A stretch of 64,000 nt of DNA from contig CAZTOU010000002.1 in the NCBI GenBank assembly GCA_964615365.1, forward strand, positions 124,001 through 188,000, read 5' to 3'. Position numbers and translations under genes: made by a program. Positions within the stretch are counted from its first letter, which is position 1, and each line of letters opens with the position of its first letter. The stretch is from CAVXZE01 sp964615365 (lineage in GTDB: Bacteria > Myxococcota_A > UBA9160 > UBA6930). Below the pieces are notes generated by a model that saw only the letters and a list, made by a program, of their open reading frames with translations, was not told where the DNA came from and did no database searches. This document shows positions 33,390 to 42,403 of this stretch, one piece after another.

Positions 33390-33836
33390 CTAACCGTGCA
33401 GGTGGGCGAGCAGGGCCTCCAGACCCAGCCGATAGCTCGCGGGCCCGAAGCCGCTCACCACGCCAACGGCGATGGGGGAGATATAGGAGTGGCGACGGAA
33501 CTCCTCCCGGGAGAAGACGTTCGAGAGGTGGACCTCGACCACGGGAAGCGCCACCGCGAGCAGCGTGTCCCGGAGCGCGACGCTGGTATGCGTGAAGCCT
33601 CCGGGGTTGATGAGCAGTCCGTGGGCCCAGCTCCGAGCCTCCTGGATGCAGTCGATCAGCTCGCCCTCGTGATTCGACTGGACGGTGCGCAGCTCCGCGC
33701 CCCGTTCCTTGGCGAGGGCCTCCAGCTGCAGATCGATGTCCCGGAGCGTCTCGGTGCCGTAGACCTCCGGCTCACGAGTACCCAGCAGGTTCAGGTTCGG
33801 CCCGTGGACCACCAGGATGCGCTGCGGATCAGTCAC
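33390..33836 (-). CDS. aroQ: type II 3-dehydroquinate dehydratase
   Basis: 148 residues, the normal length. It converts 3-dehydroquinate to 3-dehydroshikimate in the shikimate pathway. Visible are VVHGPNLNLLGTREPEVYG with the catalytic Tyr, QSNHEGELIDCIQ, LLINPGGFTHTSVALRD and VEVHLSNVFSREEFR with the catalytic His. It shares the operon with aroB, separated from it by a TPR and a roadblock gene. Confidence 0.96.
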   Translation of the reverse strand: MTDPQRILVVHGPNLNLLGTREPEVYGTETLRDIDLQLEALAKERGAELRTVQSNHEGELIDCIQEARSWAHGLLINPGGFTHTSVALRDTLLAVALPVVEVHLSNVFSREEFRRHSYISPIAVGVVSGFGPASYRLGLEALLAHLHG

Positions 33837-33873
33837 GGTCCCCTCCTCGCCCGAGGTGACCGAAGGGTAGCGC

Positions 33874-34248
33874 TCAGAGTTCGTCGCGCAGCGCCATCTG
33901 ATGGCGGCGCATCAGGAAGCGCGCCTTGCCGGCGTTGCCGTTCGGCCCGATCACCAGGACGAGATAGGTCTCCTCGTCGACGACCCGCATCAGCACCCAG
34001 AAGTTCGAGAGACGAACGGAGACCTCTTCGAGCGCTCCTCCGCTCACGGAATCCGAGGCCTTTCGCATCTCGTCCAGGATCCGCCCGAACTCGACTCCCA
34101 GGACGTCGATCTCGTCGCCGAGGGATCCTCGGCCCTCGCCGCTCGCCTCCACCTGTTCGATGGAGATTCCGTCCGCACCCATCAACGCGGCGGCCACTCC
34201 GCCTCCGCACTGGTCGACGATCTCCTGCAAAATCGATGCAAAGCTCAT
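33874..34248 (-). CDS. roadblock/LC7 domain protein
   Basis: 124 residues. A single roadblock fold: MSFASILQEIVDQCGGGVAAALMGADGISI, then ILDEMRKASDSVSGGALEEVSV and YLVLVIGPNGNAGKARFLMRR. In bacteria such proteins (MglB and relatives) act on small GTPases; no MglA-like GTPase is in the window. Its ATG shares ATGA with the stop of the upstream TPR gene, so the two are translated together. A structural role in a TPR-roadblock complex is inference. Confidence 0.88.
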   Translation of the reverse strand: MSFASILQEIVDQCGGGVAAALMGADGISIEQVEASGEGRGSLGDEIDVLGVEFGRILDEMRKASDSVSGGALEEVSVRLSNFWVLMRVVDEETYLVLVIGPNGNAGKARFLMRRHQMALRDEL

Positions 34249-35018
34249 CGGGATCCTCTCCGGAGGTTTTCGAGCCAGCGTTCCAGCGTCGCGATCAAGC
34301 GCGCCCGGTCACTCGCGGTGTCCGGGAGCGGGACGTCCGGCTCGGTGTCGGGTGTCGTGGAGTGCACGGGAGCCTCTAGGGCTTCGCGTATCACCTGGGC
34401 CTCCGCGCTGTGGTCCTGCTGCTCCAGCAGGTCCGCGATGGTCTCCGTCGCGAACGAGGAGTCCGCCGTCAAGGACATCACCCCTTCCGGCTCGTCCTGC
34501 TCCACCCCGCGCACCGCGGCGGCGATCACCTGACTGGCGCTCAGCATCTCGTCGGACTGAGCCTCTGCCTCCTGGAAGGCATTCTCGAGCTCTTCCTCGT
34601 CGAGATCGCCGAGGGGTCCAGAGGTCTCCTGGCGCTCCTCCGCCGGAACGTAGTCCGGGACCTCGGCATGGCGCAGCGCATTCTCCGCCAGCGCGTGATC
34701 GGGGATCGCCTCCAGCACCTGCATCAGCTCGGATCGGGCTTCTTCGAGCTGACCCAGATCCAGCAGGGCCAGGCTCAGGGCCACCCGGCCCGCCACGAAG
34801 TCGGGGCGCTCCCGGAGTCCCTCGCGGGCCACCCGCTCGGCCTCCTTCGCGCGTCCGGCGCGCCGATTGGCTTCCGCCAGCGCCGGGAAAGCACTCGCGC
34901 TGGGGTCGCCGCCCATCTGCGCCTCCAGGCGCGCGATCTCGTCGAGAGCTGCCTCTTCCCCCAACCCCTCTCTCCCGTTCCGTGGAATCGGCCCCGCCAG
35001 GTCCGGAACCGCCCTCAT
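34245..35018 (-). CDS. TPR protein coupled to the roadblock gene
   Basis: 257 residues. TPR-like helices occur at about 25-120 (FPALAEANRRAGRAKEAERVA; GRVALSLALLDLGQLEEARSELM), then an acidic region (GDLDEEELENAFQEAEAQSDEM) and a C-terminal helix (RARLIATLERWLENLRRGSR). It overlaps aroB at ATGA and the roadblock gene at ATGA, making a tightly coupled pair inside an otherwise metabolic operon. No catalytic motif is seen. Confidence 0.85.
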   Translation of the reverse strand: MRAVPDLAGPIPRNGREGLGEEAALDEIARLEAQMGGDPSASAFPALAEANRRAGRAKEAERVAREGLRERPDFVAGRVALSLALLDLGQLEEARSELMQVLEAIPDHALAENALRHAEVPDYVPAEERQETSGPLGDLDEEELENAFQEAEAQSDEMLSASQVIAAAVRGVEQDEPEGVMSLTADSSFATETIADLLEQQDHSAEAQVIREALEAPVHSTTPDTEPDVPLPDTASDRARLIATLERWLENLRRGSR

Positions 35019-36130
35019 CGCCGCGTCTTGGAGCGTGTGCGCGGAACGATCTCACCGGGCAGCAGGGGCACGATCTCCACCCTCCCGATGCCCCGGAGCG
35101 CCACGAAGCGAATCCGCGCCTCCCGCTTCTTCTTATCGACACGCAGCGCCTGGAGATAAGCCCTGCGAGGAAAATCGGGCAAATCCGTGGGAAGACCGGC
35201 GCGAGTGAGGAGAGCGACGAGTCGCGCGCTCGTCCCCGCGGGGCAGAGATCCAACCCCTCGGAGCGTCGGGCGGCAAAGGCCATTCCGATCGCTACCGCC
35301 TCCCCGTGCAGGATGCCCCTGTATCGCTTGAGCGCCTCGACGGCGTGGCCCACGGTGTGACCGAAGTTCAGGATCATGCGGAGCCCGGACTCCCGTTCGT
35401 CCTGCCGTACCACCTCGGCCTTGATGGCGCAGCTTCTCTCCAGGGCCGGTATCAGCAGCTCGGACTCGAGGCCCATGACCCGATCCAGATTCTCCTCCAG
35501 CCACTCGAAGAACGCCGCGTCCCGGATCGCCCCGTGCTTGATCAGCTCCGACATTCCCGCCGAGCGCTGCCGGGGCGGCAGGCTCCGAAGCGTGCCGACG
35601 TCGATCCAGACCAGCCGCGGCTGGTGGAAGGCTCCAACCAGATTCTTGCCTCGCGGGACGTTGACTCCAGTCTTGCCGCCCACGCTCGAGTCGACCATCG
35701 CCAGCAGGGTGGTGGGGATCTGCACGACGGGAATCCCGCGGAGCAGCGTGGCCGCCACGAAGCCGGCGAGGTCGCCCACCACACCGCCTCCCAGGGCGAC
35801 CACCGCGGTGCCGCGATCCGCACCGGCGTCGAGAAGGGCATCGTAGAGACCGCTCACCTGCCGCAGGTTCTTGGTTCGCTCCCCGTCCGGGACGTCGAAG
35901 CGCCGCGCCTTGATTCCCGCGTCCCTGAGGGACCGCATCACCTTCGGCCCGTAGCGTCGGCCCACGGGGGGCACCGTGACGAGCATCGCACGCGACGCTC
36001 CGGTGCGCGCTCGAATCTCCTGGCCGACCCCGCCCAGGATGTCGACGCCGATCTCGATGGAGTAGCTCCGCTCGCCGAGGTCGACGCGGACGGTCCGCTC
36101 TATCGCGTGCCCTCTCACCGGCGCGATCAT
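35015..36130 (-). CDS. aroB: 3-dehydroquinate synthase
   Basis: 371 residues. It cyclises DAHP to 3-dehydroquinate, the second step of the shikimate pathway, using NAD+ and Zn2+. Signatures are ALGGGVVGDLAGFVAATLLRG, PTTLLAMVDSSVGGKTGVN, the metal-binding ELIKHGAIRDAAFFEWLEEN, and NFGHTVGHAVEAL. It is the first gene of the aroB-TPR-roadblock-aroQ-lipM-like run. A terminator at 36135-36162 separates it from pilQ, so it should have its own promoter or rely on read-through. No aroK lies between pilQ and aroB, unlike many pilQ-aroK-aroB loci. Confidence 0.97.
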   Translation of the reverse strand: MIAPVRGHAIERTVRVDLGERSYSIEIGVDILGGVGQEIRARTGASRAMLVTVPPVGRRYGPKVMRSLRDAGIKARRFDVPDGERTKNLRQVSGLYDALLDAGADRGTAVVALGGGVVGDLAGFVAATLLRGIPVVQIPTTLLAMVDSSVGGKTGVNVPRGKNLVGAFHQPRLVWIDVGTLRSLPPRQRSAGMSELIKHGAIRDAAFFEWLEENLDRVMGLESELLIPALERSCAIKAEVVRQDERESGLRMILNFGHTVGHAVEALKRYRGILHGEAVAIGMAFAARRSEGLDLCPAGTSARLVALLTRAGLPTDLPDFPRRAYLQALRVDKKKREARIRFVALRGIGRVEIVPLLPGEIVPRTRSKTRR

Positions 36131-36134
36131 AACG

Positions 36135-36162
36135 AAAAGGGGGGGAGCTCGGGCTCCCCCCC
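36135..36162 (-). terminator. intrinsic terminator after pilQ
   Basis: On the minus strand a 10-bp stem (GGGGGGGAGC / GCTCCCCCCC, 36139-36148 with 36153-36162) with a 4-base loop is followed by TTTT. It lies about 66 bases after the pilQ stop and just before the aroB start codon. Confidence 0.7.
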
Positions 36163-36228
36163 TCTCTGATGCGCGACGATCGGAGCGGACCGAGGAGCTT
36201 CGCGCCCGTGGTCCGCCCCAGGACCCGT

Positions 36229-39027
36229 CTAGGCTCCCTCATCCTCGTTGAAGACGATCCGCGGCGTCACGAAGACCAGGAGCTCCTGACGAATGTCCCG
36301 GACCTCGTTCTTCTTGAAGGCGTAGCCCAGAAGCGGGATCTGATGGAGGTACGGCACCCGCGATTGCCGGTCCGCCTTCTTGATGGTGTAGATGCCACCG
36401 ATCACCAGCGTCTGCCCATCCTTCACCAGCGTCTCCGTCTCCGCCTCGTTCTTGGCGATGGCCGGTGAACCCGTCGGGGTCTCGACGCTGTCGTCCGGCG
36501 CGTTCCGCTGCACGGCAATCTTCATGATGATGCTGCGATCCGCGGTGATGTGAGGCGTCACCACCAGGCGAAGCACGGCGTCGATGAACTCGAGCTTCGC
36601 GTCCCCATTCTCGAAGGTCTGGAAGGGAATCGAGACACCCTGCTCGATCGACGCCTCGCGGTTGTCGAGAGTGACCACCCGCGGACTCGAGATCACCTTC
36701 CCCTCACCGCTGATCTCCGCGGCTTGGAGCTGGAGGTCGAGGTTGAACTTGTCCTCCAGCAGGAAGGCGCCCACGTCCAGCAGACCGGTGGGCAGACTCG
36801 TGATCGGGTTGGCGATGCTCAGCGCGTTATCGGCGAGCTCACTGTTGTTGGGGCGGAAACGGAAGTCTCGCCATCCGGAATTCTGGCGGTAGCCGCTGCT
36901 CTCATCCCATCCGTCATTGTACGGTTGTAGCCCGAAGCCCCAGACGCTGCCGAGCTCGCGAGAGAAGTCGAGATTCGCCTCCACGATCTTCGCTTCGATC
37001 AGCACCTGAGGCGTCTGCGTGTCGATCGCCTTGATCAGCGCCGTCGCCTCGGCGATGACGGAGGAGATGTCCTTCAGGATGATCGTGTTGGTCCGGGCAT
37101 CGATGTCCACCGTCCCTCGCGCCGTGAGCAGCCGCTTGACCATCTTCGCCATCTCGCCCACGTCGGCGTAGTTGACCGGCTGCAGCTTCACCACCAGGTC
37201 TTCGAGCTTCTCCTTGGCCCGCCGCTCCTGGAGCCGCGCCTCCTCTTCGGCGGCCAGCCGCTCGGATGGCGCGATGCGGAGCACGCTGCCAACCCGCACG
37301 AAGCCAAGACCCTTGGTCAGGAGAATGACGTCGAGAGCCTGATCCCAGGGAACGTCCACGAGGCGGATCGTGACCTGGCCATCCACCTCATCGCCCGCGA
37401 TGATGTTGAGATCCGACACCTCCGCGATCAGCCGGAGCACGTCGTCGATCTCCACGTCCTTGAAGTCCAGGGAGATGCGGCGTCCGCTGTACTGCTTGCC
37501 GTCGACCAGGCCGCCTTCACGCAGGATGTCCACCGCGCCCCCCGACGTATCGATCGCCGCCGGCGGCGAAGTCTCGGAGGCTCCCTGATTCCCGGCCTGG
37601 GCCAGGGTCTCGGCGGGAGCGCTGCTCGGCGCCGCTGCGGAGCCGGTGCCCTCGAGCAGCGGAAGGCCTGCGGCGACATCGTCGCCGTGCGCGAAATCGA
37701 GGAAGATCATCGTTCCCTGCTGTGCGACCTCGGGCTCCAGACCCGGCGCGCGGTTGATCACCACGCGAACCTCCGGCAGAACTGCCTCCGGCTGGTCGAA
37801 GGCGGTCACCAGAGAGACCGGCCCAGGCTGCTCCGGGACGATCCGGACCGCAGCGGCGGGATCGATGGTCGCTCCGTGGATCCGTACCACGACCGTGTCG
37901 GAGCTGGGCTGCGCGAGCTCGTAACTGGCCGGCGCGCTGCTCAGGATGACCACCCGGTCTACGTCCTCCTGCGAATCGAACTGAACGCCGTACACCTCGA
38001 CGGGCGGCGCCTCCTCCGAGCCCGCGTCGCTCGCGATGCTCTCCTCCGCGTTCTCGGTCATCGGCTCGACCGCAGCAACCTCCACGGCCTCCTCGACGGG
38101 AGACGGCTCCAGCAGGGCCATCTCCTCGCCTCCGATCACCACCTTCATGCCCGTCGCCGTCGGGATCAGCTGAGCGACACCGAATCCGCTCGACTCCTCG
38201 CCGGCGTCGATCACCACGCGCACCTTGTCGGCGTGCTGGCCGACCCGTACCCGCGCGACCTCGCCCGTCTGCACCGGCAGTGCCGCGGTCGCGGTCTTGC
38301 TCAAGAGCTCCGGGATGTCGACCACCAGCCGCGGGGGATCCTCGAGGACGAACTGACTGGCGCTTCCGATCCGCCCGTCCGCGAGCAGTTCGATCACGAC
38401 GCCCTCACCCTCTGTATTCGCGCTCACCTCCAGCAGGGCCGTCGCCTCGGGGCCAGCCTCGCCGTCGTTCACGAGCGCTTCAGTCTCGCTCGTCTCCGTC
38501 GAGCCATCCGTCCCATGGCTCATCGCCACCGTCGAGACCTCCCACGGATCCTCACTGGCGACCTCGAACTCGGTTTCCGGAACCACCCGGATCTCGAGAC
38601 GATCCTCGAGGGCGACGACGTCGTAGCTCGCCGCGGTGCCGAGCGAGAGCTCCACTCGAGTGCTCTCCTGACCTGTCGCATCTTCGAACGGCGTCACCGA
38701 GATCTCCTCGACGCTGCCGTCGTAGACGGCGACCGTCTCCGAGATCGCTCCCGGTCGAACTTGCGAGAGATCCACGACGATTCGCGCGGGGTCATCCTGC
38801 TGGAACGCGGTGTACACCGGCTCCTCCAGGCCGAGCAGGCTCACGATCGTAGCACCGCCCTCGTTCCCGACCTGCAGCTCGGAGATCACCGCGGTCTCGG
38901 GTACCGGGGACGACTGCGAAGCCGGGACCGTCGCGCACGCGCACAGTACGGCGAGCAGGCTCGCACCGGCCGCAAGCGCCACCCTTTCGCGGATACTGAC
39001 GTTGCTGGTTGCGAACATCGAGCTCAT
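36229..39027 (-). CDS. pilQ: type IV pilus secretin PilQ with three AMIN domains
   Basis: 932 residues. Outer-membrane secretin through which the pilus passes. A signal/lipoprotein-like N-terminus (LLAVLCACATV) precedes three AMIN peptidoglycan-binding domains (roughly residues 47-150, 195-300 and 345-450). A Pro/Ala linker leads to the STN domain (ISLDFKDVEIDDVLRLIAEVS), a secretin N domain (LQPVNYADVGEMAKMVKRLL), and the pore (GEGKVISSPRVVTLDNREASI; LVIGGIYTIKKADR; ELLVFVTPRIV). Three AMIN copies are known from Myxococcus-type PilQ. It is the last gene of pilMNOPQ, abutting pilP by ATGA, and is followed by a terminator. Confidence 0.96.
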   Translation of the reverse strand: MSSMFATSNVSIRERVALAAGASLLAVLCACATVPASQSSPVPETAVISELQVGNEGGATIVSLLGLEEPVYTAFQQDDPARIVVDLSQVRPGAISETVAVYDGSVEEISVTPFEDATGQESTRVELSLGTAASYDVVALEDRLEIRVVPETEFEVASEDPWEVSTVAMSHGTDGSTETSETEALVNDGEAGPEATALLEVSANTEGEGVVIELLADGRIGSASQFVLEDPPRLVVDIPELLSKTATAALPVQTGEVARVRVGQHADKVRVVIDAGEESSGFGVAQLIPTATGMKVVIGGEEMALLEPSPVEEAVEVAAVEPMTENAEESIASDAGSEEAPPVEVYGVQFDSQEDVDRVVILSSAPASYELAQPSSDTVVVRIHGATIDPAAAVRIVPEQPGPVSLVTAFDQPEAVLPEVRVVINRAPGLEPEVAQQGTMIFLDFAHGDDVAAGLPLLEGTGSAAAPSSAPAETLAQAGNQGASETSPPAAIDTSGGAVDILREGGLVDGKQYSGRRISLDFKDVEIDDVLRLIAEVSDLNIIAGDEVDGQVTIRLVDVPWDQALDVILLTKGLGFVRVGSVLRIAPSERLAAEEEARLQERRAKEKLEDLVVKLQPVNYADVGEMAKMVKRLLTARGTVDIDARTNTIILKDISSVIAEATALIKAIDTQTPQVLIEAKIVEANLDFSRELGSVWGFGLQPYNDGWDESSGYRQNSGWRDFRFRPNNSELADNALSIANPITSLPTGLLDVGAFLLEDKFNLDLQLQAAEISGEGKVISSPRVVTLDNREASIEQGVSIPFQTFENGDAKLEFIDAVLRLVVTPHITADRSIIMKIAVQRNAPDDSVETPTGSPAIAKNEAETETLVKDGQTLVIGGIYTIKKADRQSRVPYLHQIPLLGYAFKKNEVRDIRQELLVFVTPRIVFNEDEGA

Positions 39028-39599
39028 CCCCCTTGGCTCTGTCGAACGTGCATCTCGATTTCCTTCGTGGTCTTGTCACCATGGAAATCCACGTATGCCT
39101 CGCGTACGACCACTACATTGTCGTCGATCGCAATGACGCGACCGTCGTTCTTCCCGATTGCATCACCCTCTTCGATGATGTACCCCCGCCCCGATGGATC
39201 CATGACCAGCGCCCGCTGGTGTTCCGTCTCCCAGACGATGCCGTTTACCGCGAGCTGGCTCAGATCGAACTGCTCCAGAGGACCCTTGGCAGCCGTGTCG
39301 ATCTCCTTCAGGCGATCCAGGATGAAGGACCGGAAGGGATCGCGTTTTCCGATTGGATCGTACACAAAGCCGTATCCCCCGGATGAGAAGCTATGCGCGC
39401 CCTCCTCGTCCGAAGCTTCTTCCGCCTTCGCGACCTGGACGGGTTCCCGTCCCTCGGCGCGCGCCCTGTTCTTCTCGATCATCGCGGCTCGCTGCTTCTG
39501 GTACTCCCCGACCGAGGGGCCCACCGTCTCCTTGCGGCATCCTCCGGCCATCAGCGCGAGCACCACCAGCGCCGCGATTCCCCACTTGAGACCACTCAT
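39024..39599 (-). CDS. pilP: type IV pilus lipoprotein PilP
   Basis: 191 residues. Inner-membrane lipoprotein that links PilNO to PilQ. The signal peptide ends in a lipobox-like LALMAGGC, giving a lipidated Cys near 21. The disordered middle is followed by the PilP beta domain: YDPIGKRDPFRSFI, LSQLAVNGIVWETEHQRALVMDPSGRGYII. Start ATG 39599 shares a base with the pilO stop, and its stop overlaps the pilQ start. Confidence 0.94.
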   Translation of the reverse strand: MSGLKWGIAALVVLALMAGGCRKETVGPSVGEYQKQRAAMIEKNRARAEGREPVQVAKAEEASDEEGAHSFSSGGYGFVYDPIGKRDPFRSFILDRLKEIDTAAKGPLEQFDLSQLAVNGIVWETEHQRALVMDPSGRGYIIEEGDAIGKNDGRVIAIDDNVVVVREAYVDFHGDKTTKEIEMHVRQSQGG

Positions 39600-40258
39600 C
39601 AGTGCCCCCTCCGACCCTGGCGTTTGCGCCGCGAAACCGGCTTCGTGCTCTCGGGCGGCGGCTTCGAGGCGTCATCGAGGAAGCGGAACGTGGTCGCGCT
39701 CCCCTTCACCAGCAGTACGGTGTCCATCGAGTTCTCGGATGAGATCGATACATCGAGCTCACTGATGTTCACGATTCTCGGCAGTCGCGAGACCTCGTCG
39801 AAGAACACCGCGACGTCGTGGAAGTCTCCGACGAACTCGATCTCGATCGGGACTTCCGCGTAGAAGTCGCGTCGCATCTCATCCTGGGGCCGGAAGGCCT
39901 TGAACTCGAGCCCGGCGTTCTTCCCCAGGCTGGTGATGTCCGTGAGCAGGACTGGCAACTCCTTGCTGTCCGGGAGCTGCCGCAGCGCGATCTCGAGCTT
40001 TCTCTCCAGAGCGGCGATCTCCGCCTTCACGGCCTCCTCGTTCCCCGCCACCGTACGGACTTCGGTGAGCTTCCGCTGCAGCTGGAGCTGCTGGTCTCGA
40101 ATGGTCTCCAGCGTCGAGGCGCTCGGGAGATAGAGGAAGTACACGTAGATGCCGCACACCGCGAGGGCGATCGCCGGGAGCATCGCCATCCGGTAGGACT
40201 TCGGAAGCTTCGCGACCTTCTCGAAGGCTCCACTCAGTGCGTCGAGGCTCAGGTCCAT
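39599..40258 (-). CDS. pilO: type IV pilus alignment subcomplex protein PilO
   Basis: 219 residues. One TM helix near residues 25-45 (MLPAIALAVCGIYVYFLYL), a coiled coil, and a periplasmic ferredoxin-like domain (ELPVLLTDITSLGKNAGLEFKAFRP; EVPIEIEFVGDFHDVAVFFDEVSRL). It pairs with PilN in the inner-membrane frame. The C-terminus is basic (SRRKRQGRRGH). It follows pilN by nine bases. Confidence 0.94.
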   Translation of the reverse strand: MDLSLDALSGAFEKVAKLPKSYRMAMLPAIALAVCGIYVYFLYLPSASTLETIRDQQLQLQRKLTEVRTVAGNEEAVKAEIAALERKLEIALRQLPDSKELPVLLTDITSLGKNAGLEFKAFRPQDEMRRDFYAEVPIEIEFVGDFHDVAVFFDEVSRLPRIVNISELDVSISSENSMDTVLLVKGSATTFRFLDDASKPPPESTKPVSRRKRQGRRGH

Positions 40259-40267
40259 GCAGCCCTC

Positions 40268-40867
40268 CTACCGGGTCGATCCGATGGACGCGATGACGTC
40301 CTCGGCGGCCTCTTCGTCCGACAAGCTCGGCGATACCAGCTTCGCGCTCAGCTCGAACGCGTTGAGCTTGTAACCACTCAACTCCTGCGCCGTGGTCTCC
40401 CGCAGCTCGACCTCCTCAAAGTAGGGAGACTCGTTCAGTGCGGTCAGGAACAGCGCAACGAGTTCGTTGTCGAGGCTCATCCCCTCGACCGTGATGTTGC
40501 CCCCCCTGGCATCCATCTTGGTGAGCCAGAGGCGCGGAGGCGCGTGCGTCGCGAGCTCGTCGAACACGTGAACCGGTCCCGAGCGCGACGCGTCGAGCTG
40601 CTCGATGACCTCCAGCTTCTTCTCGATCTCCGCCTTGGTCTGACGGTACTCTTCCACTTGCTTGAGCTGCGGCTGAAACTTGTCGATCTGCTGCTGTGTG
40701 GCCGCCACGGCTGCTCTCGCGTCCCTCACATCGCTCGCGAGCTTCATGTGGAAGAGGGTCACGATCGCGATGCTGCCGACGAGTGCCGCGCCGAGCATGA
40801 GGGCGAACTGACGCAGCTCCGCCTTTCGACGCTCCTCGCGGACCGGAAGGAGATTGATTCGAATCAT
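40268..40867 (-). CDS. pilN: type IV pilus alignment subcomplex protein PilN
   Basis: 199 residues. The cytoplasmic N-terminus MIRINLLPVREERR is the PilM-binding INLLP motif. A TM helix (about 25-42), a coiled coil with many Gln/Lys and a periplasmic domain (PRLWLTKMDARGGNITVEGMS; LFLTALNESPYFEEVELRE) follow. It overlaps the pilM stop. It forms heterodimers with PilO. Confidence 0.95.
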   Translation of the reverse strand: MIRINLLPVREERRKAELRQFALMLGAALVGSIAIVTLFHMKLASDVRDARAAVAATQQQIDKFQPQLKQVEEYRQTKAEIEKKLEVIEQLDASRSGPVHVFDELATHAPPRLWLTKMDARGGNITVEGMSLDNELVALFLTALNESPYFEEVELRETTAQELSGYKLNAFELSAKLVSPSLSDEEAAEDVIASIGSTR

Positions 40868-41934
40868 CAGTCGTCCGCCCTACGCAGAGCGAGTCCGACG
40901 CTCACCCCGAGCGAGGGACCCACTTCTTCGAGAAACTCTTGGTCAAATCGACTCGAGGGAACCATCTTGGCGAGCGGATTCAGGTGCTCCACAGGGATGT
41001 TGGTTTTGCTGTGGAACGCCGCGTCGAGTCCCGAGACTCTCGAGCCGCCACCGGTGAGCACGATTCGGTTGATTCTGCTCTCCGATGCTGTGGCGGCGAA
41101 GAAGTCGAGGGATCGGCTGATCTCCCCCGTCACCGTGTCGGTGACCGCCTGCATCGCCTGCTCCACCTCCTGCGGCACCACCTCCTGGCTCTGCTCGGTC
41201 GATGATCCCCCGATCTTGATGCGCTCCGCCTCCTCCCAGCTCACCGAGAGGGACTTCTGGATCTCCTCGGTGTAGACGCTGCCGCCGGTCGAGATGTCGC
41301 GAGTGAAGGCGGGGATTCCGTTGGCGATGATGTTGATGTTGACGACCTGCGCGCCGATGTCCGCGAGTGCGACCACCTCGTCCGGCCCGACGTCGCAGTT
41401 CGCCTCGAAGGCGTTCTCCACCGCAAAGGCCTCGACGTCGAGCACGGCCGGCTCCAGCCCAGCCTCCGTGATCACGTTGACATAGTCGTCTATCAGGTCC
41501 TTCTTGGCCGCAACGAGAAGCGCGTCCATCTGCCCTTCGGTCTCTCCCGAATTGAGAATCTGGAACTCGAGATTGACCTCGTTGATGTCGAAGGGAATGT
41601 ACTGTTCGGCCTCCCACCGGATCGATTCTTCCAGCTCGTCGCGGGTCATCGCAGGGAGACTGATCTTCTTGACGATGAGCGAGTGGCCGGAGACCGCGGT
41701 CGCGACGCTCTTGGTCCTGGAACTCGCACCGTCGACCGCTTCGCGGATCGCCTCGACGATTGCGCTCGAGTTCAAGAACGCGCCCTGGACGATCGCCTCG
41801 GGAGGCAACTGGGCGATGCCGACATGCTGGAACTCGAACCCCTTGGCCTTGGCGGTCAGCTCCACCGCCTTGACGGAGGCCGAGCCGATGTCGAGCCCGA
41901 TGATTGAAGTCGCTTTTCCGAAAGGTAGCTGCAC
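40867..41934 (-). CDS. pilM: type IV pilus ATPase-like protein PilM
   Basis: 355 residues; actin-like cytoplasmic protein that forms a ring with the PilN N-terminus. Phosphate motifs are visible: IIGLDIGSASVKAVEL near the N-terminus, VVALADIGAQVVNINIIANG and NRIVLTGGGSRVSGL. The C-terminal SSRFDQEFLEEVGPSLGVSVGLALR is typical. It heads the pilMNOPQ run, 23 bases after the small XRE gene, which may be in the same transcript. Confidence 0.96.
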   Translation of the reverse strand: MQLPFGKATSIIGLDIGSASVKAVELTAKAKGFEFQHVGIAQLPPEAIVQGAFLNSSAIVEAIREAVDGASSRTKSVATAVSGHSLIVKKISLPAMTRDELEESIRWEAEQYIPFDINEVNLEFQILNSGETEGQMDALLVAAKKDLIDDYVNVITEAGLEPAVLDVEAFAVENAFEANCDVGPDEVVALADIGAQVVNINIIANGIPAFTRDISTGGSVYTEEIQKSLSVSWEEAERIKIGGSSTEQSQEVVPQEVEQAMQAVTDTVTGEISRSLDFFAATASESRINRIVLTGGGSRVSGLDAAFHSKTNIPVEHLNPLAKMVPSSRFDQEFLEEVGPSLGVSVGLALRRADD

Positions 41935-41957
41935 GGATTTTCCCCCAATCGACGCGT

Positions 41958-42206
41958 TCAGGCGTGCTCTGGTCGCTCCACCGCGTTTACGTCGGCGCCT
42001 CCCGGCATCGGAGGTCCGAACACCTTTTCCTTATCGGCGATGTTGAGCCCCAGCGCGAGCAGGATCTTCCGTTTCGAGTCGAGCCGGCACGGGCGTCCCG
42101 CTTCGATCCGGTCGATCGTGAGCGTCGACAGACCCGCCTTTCTGGCCAACTCCGCCTTGCTCATCATGAGAGTCTCGCGAAAGCGCTGAAGGTTGTTGCT
42201 CGACAC
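41958..42206 (-). CDS. small XRE-type helix-turn-helix protein upstream of pilM
   Basis: 82 residues. A single HTH: NNLQRFRETLMMSKAELARKAG, then LSTLTIDRIEAGRPCRLDSKRKILLALGL. It is a probable DNA-binding regulator of its own operon and so of pilMNOPQ. GTG 42206 is placed by GGAGGGGG five bases upstream; an in-frame ATG at 42269 is less likely. The gene is divergent from the sigma-54 regulator at 42404. Its target is not known. Confidence 0.83.
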   Translation of the reverse strand: MSSNNLQRFRETLMMSKAELARKAGLSTLTIDRIEAGRPCRLDSKRKILLALGLNIADKEKVFGPPMPGGADVNAVERPEHA

Positions 42207-42403
42207 TGCACCCCCTCCGATCGCAGAGTGAAGGTGAGACGGACGGCAGGCTGTCCCAACGATCCGCATATCGGCCTGCGGTTCCGGGGACTTGAGCGGA
42301 TCGCCGCGAGCGCATTGTGTCGCGCATCACATTCCACTCCAATGCAATGGGGCTGTAGCCCCAGAGCCTCACGCCAGCGCCCGGTTCTCCGATAAGCCTC
42401 CTC

